Source: Azospirillum oryzae (lineage in GTDB: Bacteria > Pseudomonadota > Alphaproteobacteria > Azospirillales > Azospirillaceae). Taken from it: 64,000 nt of DNA. Position numbers and translations under genes: made by a program. Location: contig NZ_VTTM01000005.1 of NCBI RefSeq assembly GCF_008364795.1, positions 310,001-374,000 of the forward strand, written 5' to 3'. Positions 61,814 through 64,000 of this stretch are shown here, one piece after another. The notes below the pieces were generated by a model that was not told where the DNA came from, did not search any database, and was given only the letters and a program-made list of their open reading frames with translations. Every line of letters begins with the position of its first letter. The stretch's first letter is position 1.

Positions 61814-62766
61814 GGCTTGCTCCTGCGGATGTGAACCTCCTGAGCACCGAGGCCCAGCAGCAGGTGGTCGTGAACGCCGGCGACCCGGTAGGTCGCGTTT
61901 ATCCGGCCGTACTGCACCGGCATCCGGGTGCCGTCCGGTGCGATGCGCCAGAGCACCGGCGCGCCGTAGGCGCCGAGCGCACCGGGGGTGAAGTTGATGA
62001 TGGTCACCTCGCCGTCGTCGCACACCGGCGGCTGGCCGTCCGCCGTCGGCACCGGCCGCCACTCCGGCGTGTCGCCGTCCAGCGTGTAGCTGCAGCGGCG
62101 GTCCCGAAAGGCCAACTCGGTGGTGCGGTCGCGGCCCTCCGACGGTGCGCCACTGGTCAGAGCCTGCGGCCCGTTCAGCGTGGCCAGCCAATCCTCCGGG
62201 TAGCGCCAGCGCACCTCGACATGATGGACCCGCCGGTGCGTCTCGACGTTGAGGTCATATTTGCGCTCGTTGGTGAAGAGGGAAATCTGCTGGTTCAGTC
62301 CGGCGCGCCGCGGCATGAAAGCGACGCATTCGGTGCGCTGTTTGCCTTTGCCGAAGCTGTAGGGCTGGTGCGGAATCCACACCTGAGCGCCCGGCGCCAC
62401 GATGTCGCGCACCACCTCGCCCGGCTTCAGGCAGACCAAGGTCTGGTTCCCCTCGGCCATGTAGACGAGATACTGCTGGTCGGGCTGATACCAGTATTCG
62501 CAGCTCTTGCCCTTGAAGCATGTCAGGGTCGGCAGGTCGAGCGCCGCTTCGTTGGCCTGCCCCACCCAGCTGCGGGTCTGCGCCCGCGACGGCCGCGCGC
62601 TGTGCTTCTCCTTCGGTTCCCGCTCCATCTGTGTCGGCGGAACGTGCAGATCGGCCATCGTGTAGGTGCGAGGCGGATCGGGTGGCTCGGCAATCGGCAC
62701 CAAGGGCGGCTCGGTGGCACAGGCCGCCAGCAGCGGCAGTGCCAGCCAGGGAAACAGGCGGGTCAT
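61810..62766 (-). CDS. trbG: Type IV secretion/conjugation protein TrbG (VirB9 family)
   Basis: This 318-residue protein has a lipoprotein signal: hydrophobic start LFPWLALPLLAAC with Cys16 as the lipidated residue. The VirB9/CagX-type body includes YLVYMAEGNQTLVCLKPGEVVRDI and the second beta-rich domain with NATYRVAGVHDHLLLG near the C-terminus. In TrbG systems the C-terminal part forms the outer-membrane layer of the core complex with TrbI. Its start overlaps the trbF stop and its stop overlaps the trbI start, each by 4 bp. The lipid anchor here may substitute for a separate VirB7/TrbH lipoprotein. Confidence 0.85.
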   Translation of the reverse strand: MTRLFPWLALPLLAACATEPPLVPIAEPPDPPRTYTMADLHVPPTQMEREPKEKHSARPSRAQTRSWVGQANEAALDLPTLTCFKGKSCEYWYQPDQQYLVYMAEGNQTLVCLKPGEVVRDIVAPGAQVWIPHQPYSFGKGKQRTECVAFMPRRAGLNQQISLFTNERKYDLNVETHRRVHHVEVRWRYPEDWLATLNGPQALTSGAPSEGRDRTTELAFRDRRCSYTLDGDTPEWRPVPTADGQPPVCDDGEVTIINFTPGALGAYGAPVLWRIAPDGTRMPVQYGRINATYRVAGVHDHLLLGLGAQEVHIRRSKP

Positions 62767-63581
62767 GGCTGGGACTCCGTCGATGGGGTCGGAGGGCTCG
62801 GAAGGGGCGGAATGGCTGGTGTCGATGGTGCTGCGGCCGGATCGAACCGAGCCGCCTTCGCGGCGTCACGCGGCTCCAGCGCCAGCGGGGTGCCGCTGGG
62901 CTGGGAAAAGCCTGTGATCGACACCCCATCCAGCGCGCCGTCGCGCGGCACCCCGTCCACCGTCACCACCGCCGCGCTCATCAGCGCCCGGCTTTCCGGC
63001 TTGAAACGGCGATAGACCGTCTCGGTCCACACCACATAGAAGGAGGATGCCCCGGTCTTCGGATCAGCCTCGCGCTCCTGCACGCGGATGTCGGCGACGT
63101 CGCGGCTCCAGCCCTCGGCCGGGTCGAGATCGGCCGCCACCAGAGCATCCCATTTCTTCTCAGCCCCGGCGGTCAGGCGGGCGCGGGCGGCGGCGCGGTC
63201 CTTGGCCAGCATCACCGGGTCGGTGCCGATCTGGCGCTGCCAGCGGATGAACCAGGACACCGCGTTGATCCGCGCACCCTTGCTGACGCTGAGGGTGGTG
63301 TCGAGCAGGAAAAGGGCTTGATGGCCGTCGAGCGCCTGCTCGACCCGGTAGACCGGCTTAGTGCGGGCGATCTCCACCAGCTGCCCGGCGACGCGCAGAT
63401 TGTCCCAGGTCATCAGCCCGCCCCAGCCGAGGCTGAGGATGGTGAGGCCGAGATACCAGCGCTTCAGCCGCAGCGCCTTGGCCTCGCGGCTGGCGCGGTA
63501 GGTCATCGCCTCCAGGTAGCGGGTGCTGTCCGGCACCCCGGCCGGCGGCGGATCGTAGGCGTTGACGATGCGCTCCCTCAT
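62763..63581 (-). CDS. trbF: Type IV secretion/conjugation protein TrbF (VirB8 family)
   Basis: This 272-residue protein has a short N-terminus, one membrane segment at about residues 41-60 (WYLGLTILSLGWGGLMTW) and a periplasmic NTF2-like domain. That domain has AVSWFIRWQRQIGTDPVMLAKDR and YVVWTETVYRR, which fit the TrbF branch of VirB8. The C-terminal tail after about residue 215 is Pro/Ala-rich. VirB8/TrbF is an inner-membrane assembly factor. Its start overlaps the trbL stop by 4 bp (ATGA). Gene order trbL-trbF-trbG-trbI matches Ti- and RP4-type trb operons. Confidence 0.87.
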   Translation of the reverse strand: MRERIVNAYDPPPAGVPDSTRYLEAMTYRASREAKALRLKRWYLGLTILSLGWGGLMTWDNLRVAGQLVEIARTKPVYRVEQALDGHQALFLLDTTLSVSKGARINAVSWFIRWQRQIGTDPVMLAKDRAAARARLTAGAEKKWDALVAADLDPAEGWSRDVADIRVQEREADPKTGASSFYVVWTETVYRRFKPESRALMSAAVVTVDGVPRDGALDGVSITGFSQPSGTPLALEPRDAAKAARFDPAAAPSTPAIPPLPSPPTPSTESQP

Positions 63582-64000
63582 GATGGATCTCCCTTCTCTG
63601 GAGCGTCGGGTTTCGGCTTGCGGGCGCCGGCTGCGTCGGCGGCGCGCAGCCAGGAGTCCTCACCGCCCCACTCCTCGATCAGGCGGCTGGCCTGCCCACG
63701 GGTGAGGTCGGCGGGATAGGTCCGGCCGGCGGCTAGACGGTCGAGCTGACCGCGCTGGGCCTCGGTCATCGGCTTGTCCCAGCCGCCGCCAGACCGCTGG
63801 GCGCTCCCCTGCCCGGCACCTCCCCCTGCCCCACCGAAGCGCCCGGCCGGATAATGCCGCCCGGTTCCGCCGGATCCGCTAACGGGCATGGTGCCGACCG
63901 AAGCGGTGGCGCCACCGGCCAGGGTGCGCAGCAGGCCGAGGGCCGTGGTGCTCCCAGCCAGTACGCTGCCGGCAGCTCCACTTGATGCCGCGGCTCCACC
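63578..64000 (-). CDS. trbL: Probable TrbL/VirB6-family conjugation protein, C-terminal part only
   Basis: This frame is open from the right edge (64000) to a stop at 63580-63578, giving about 140 residues of a larger protein. It begins Gly/Ala-rich (a likely membrane-end or linker segment), becomes Gly-rich, then ends with a compact helical tail: MTEAQRGQLDRLAAGRTYPADLTRGQASRLIEEWG. That tail resembles short DUF3072-like modules. Position directly before trbF, with a 4-bp overlap, identifies it as TrbL; the membrane core lies outside the window. The in-frame ATG at 63889 is probably internal. Confidence 0.65.
   Translation of the reverse strand, partial: GGAAASSGAAGSVLAGSTTALGLLRTLAGGATASVGTMPVSGSGGTGRHYPAGRFGGAGGGAGQGSAQRSGGGWDKPMTEAQRGQLDRLAAGRTYPADLTRGQASRLIEEWGGEDSWLRAADAAGARKPKPDAPEKGDPS

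Noticed and set aside
1..64000. CRISPR array, tRNA or rRNA genes, phage genes
   Set aside because: No regularly spaced direct repeats, no cloverleaf-like or rRNA stretches and no phage structural genes were recognised by eye. A covariance-model scan was not possible.

Overview
This is a high-GC alphaproteobacterial sequence with dense, mostly co-directional operons and strong GC bias at third codon positions. It is most likely from Azospirillum or a close Azospirillaceae relative. Two things point there: a dihydrodipicolinate-synthase-family dehydratase at 38.0-39.0 kb that closely resembles, from memory, the L-2-keto-3-deoxyarabonate dehydratase of Azospirillum brasilense, and the general style of the region (many ABC/TRAP uptake systems next to CoA-ester and sugar-acid catabolism). 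A trb-type conjugation cluster enters at the right edge, so the replicon is probably a large plasmid, a chromid or an integrated conjugative element. No rRNA, tRNA or CRISPR array was seen.

Layout. (1) 1-1.5 kb: a truncated nitroreductase gene and a LysR regulator, each preceded by a copy of the same palindromic box. (2) 1.7-10.5 kb, plus strand: a DUF35-like protein, an SCP-x-type thiolase, an SDR, an enoyl-CoA hydratase, a complete TRAP transporter (Q, M, P), a CaiB-type CoA-transferase, a hotdog thioesterase and AzlC/AzlD. This reads as uptake and CoA-dependent breakdown of an unknown carboxylic acid. (3) 10.5-11.0 kb: non-coding, with a transposase C-terminal remnant. (4) 11.0-14.5 kb, minus strand: an LhgO-like oxidase and a large chemoreceptor. 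(5) 14.7-25.4 kb, minus strand: aldehyde dehydrogenase, then GntR regulator, HpcH/HpaI aldolase, enoyl-CoA hydratase, acyl-CoA dehydrogenase, fumarate-reductase-like flavoprotein, CoA-transferase, GMC oxidoreductase and D-2-hydroxyacid dehydrogenase, closed by an intrinsic terminator. (6) 25.6-35.3 kb, plus strand: two complete branched-chain-amino-acid-type (HAAT) ABC importers in tandem. The first has a LivM-LivG fusion; the second has a LivF with a substituted Walker A lysine.

(7) 35.4-48.3 kb: a GntR-like regulator with two winged-helix modules diverges from a sugar-acid operon. That operon encodes an FMN 2-hydroxyacid dehydrogenase, the keto-deoxypentonate dehydratase, a CUT2 sugar ABC importer, an SMP-30 lactonase, a GlcD-type FAD oxidase, an LDH2-type dehydrogenase and an FAH-family protein resembling Caulobacter XylX. 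Together these suggest non-phosphorylative breakdown of pentonates or related 2-hydroxy acids through alpha-ketoglutaric semialdehyde. The semialdehyde dehydrogenase could be supplied by the aldehyde dehydrogenases at 24-25 kb or 53.7-55.1 kb. (8) 48.3-59.9 kb: a LysR regulator diverges from a long operon of a GH88-type hydrolase, a MaoC hydratase, a family I CoA-transferase, an iron-type alcohol dehydrogenase, an aldehyde dehydrogenase, an acyl-CoA dehydrogenase, an acyl-CoA synthetase, EtfB and EtfA. (9) 59.9-64.0 kb: a compositionally distinct LysR gene, then converging trbI, trbG, trbF and the 3' end of trbL.

Family assignments rest on recognised motifs and gene order. Exact substrates are inference throughout.
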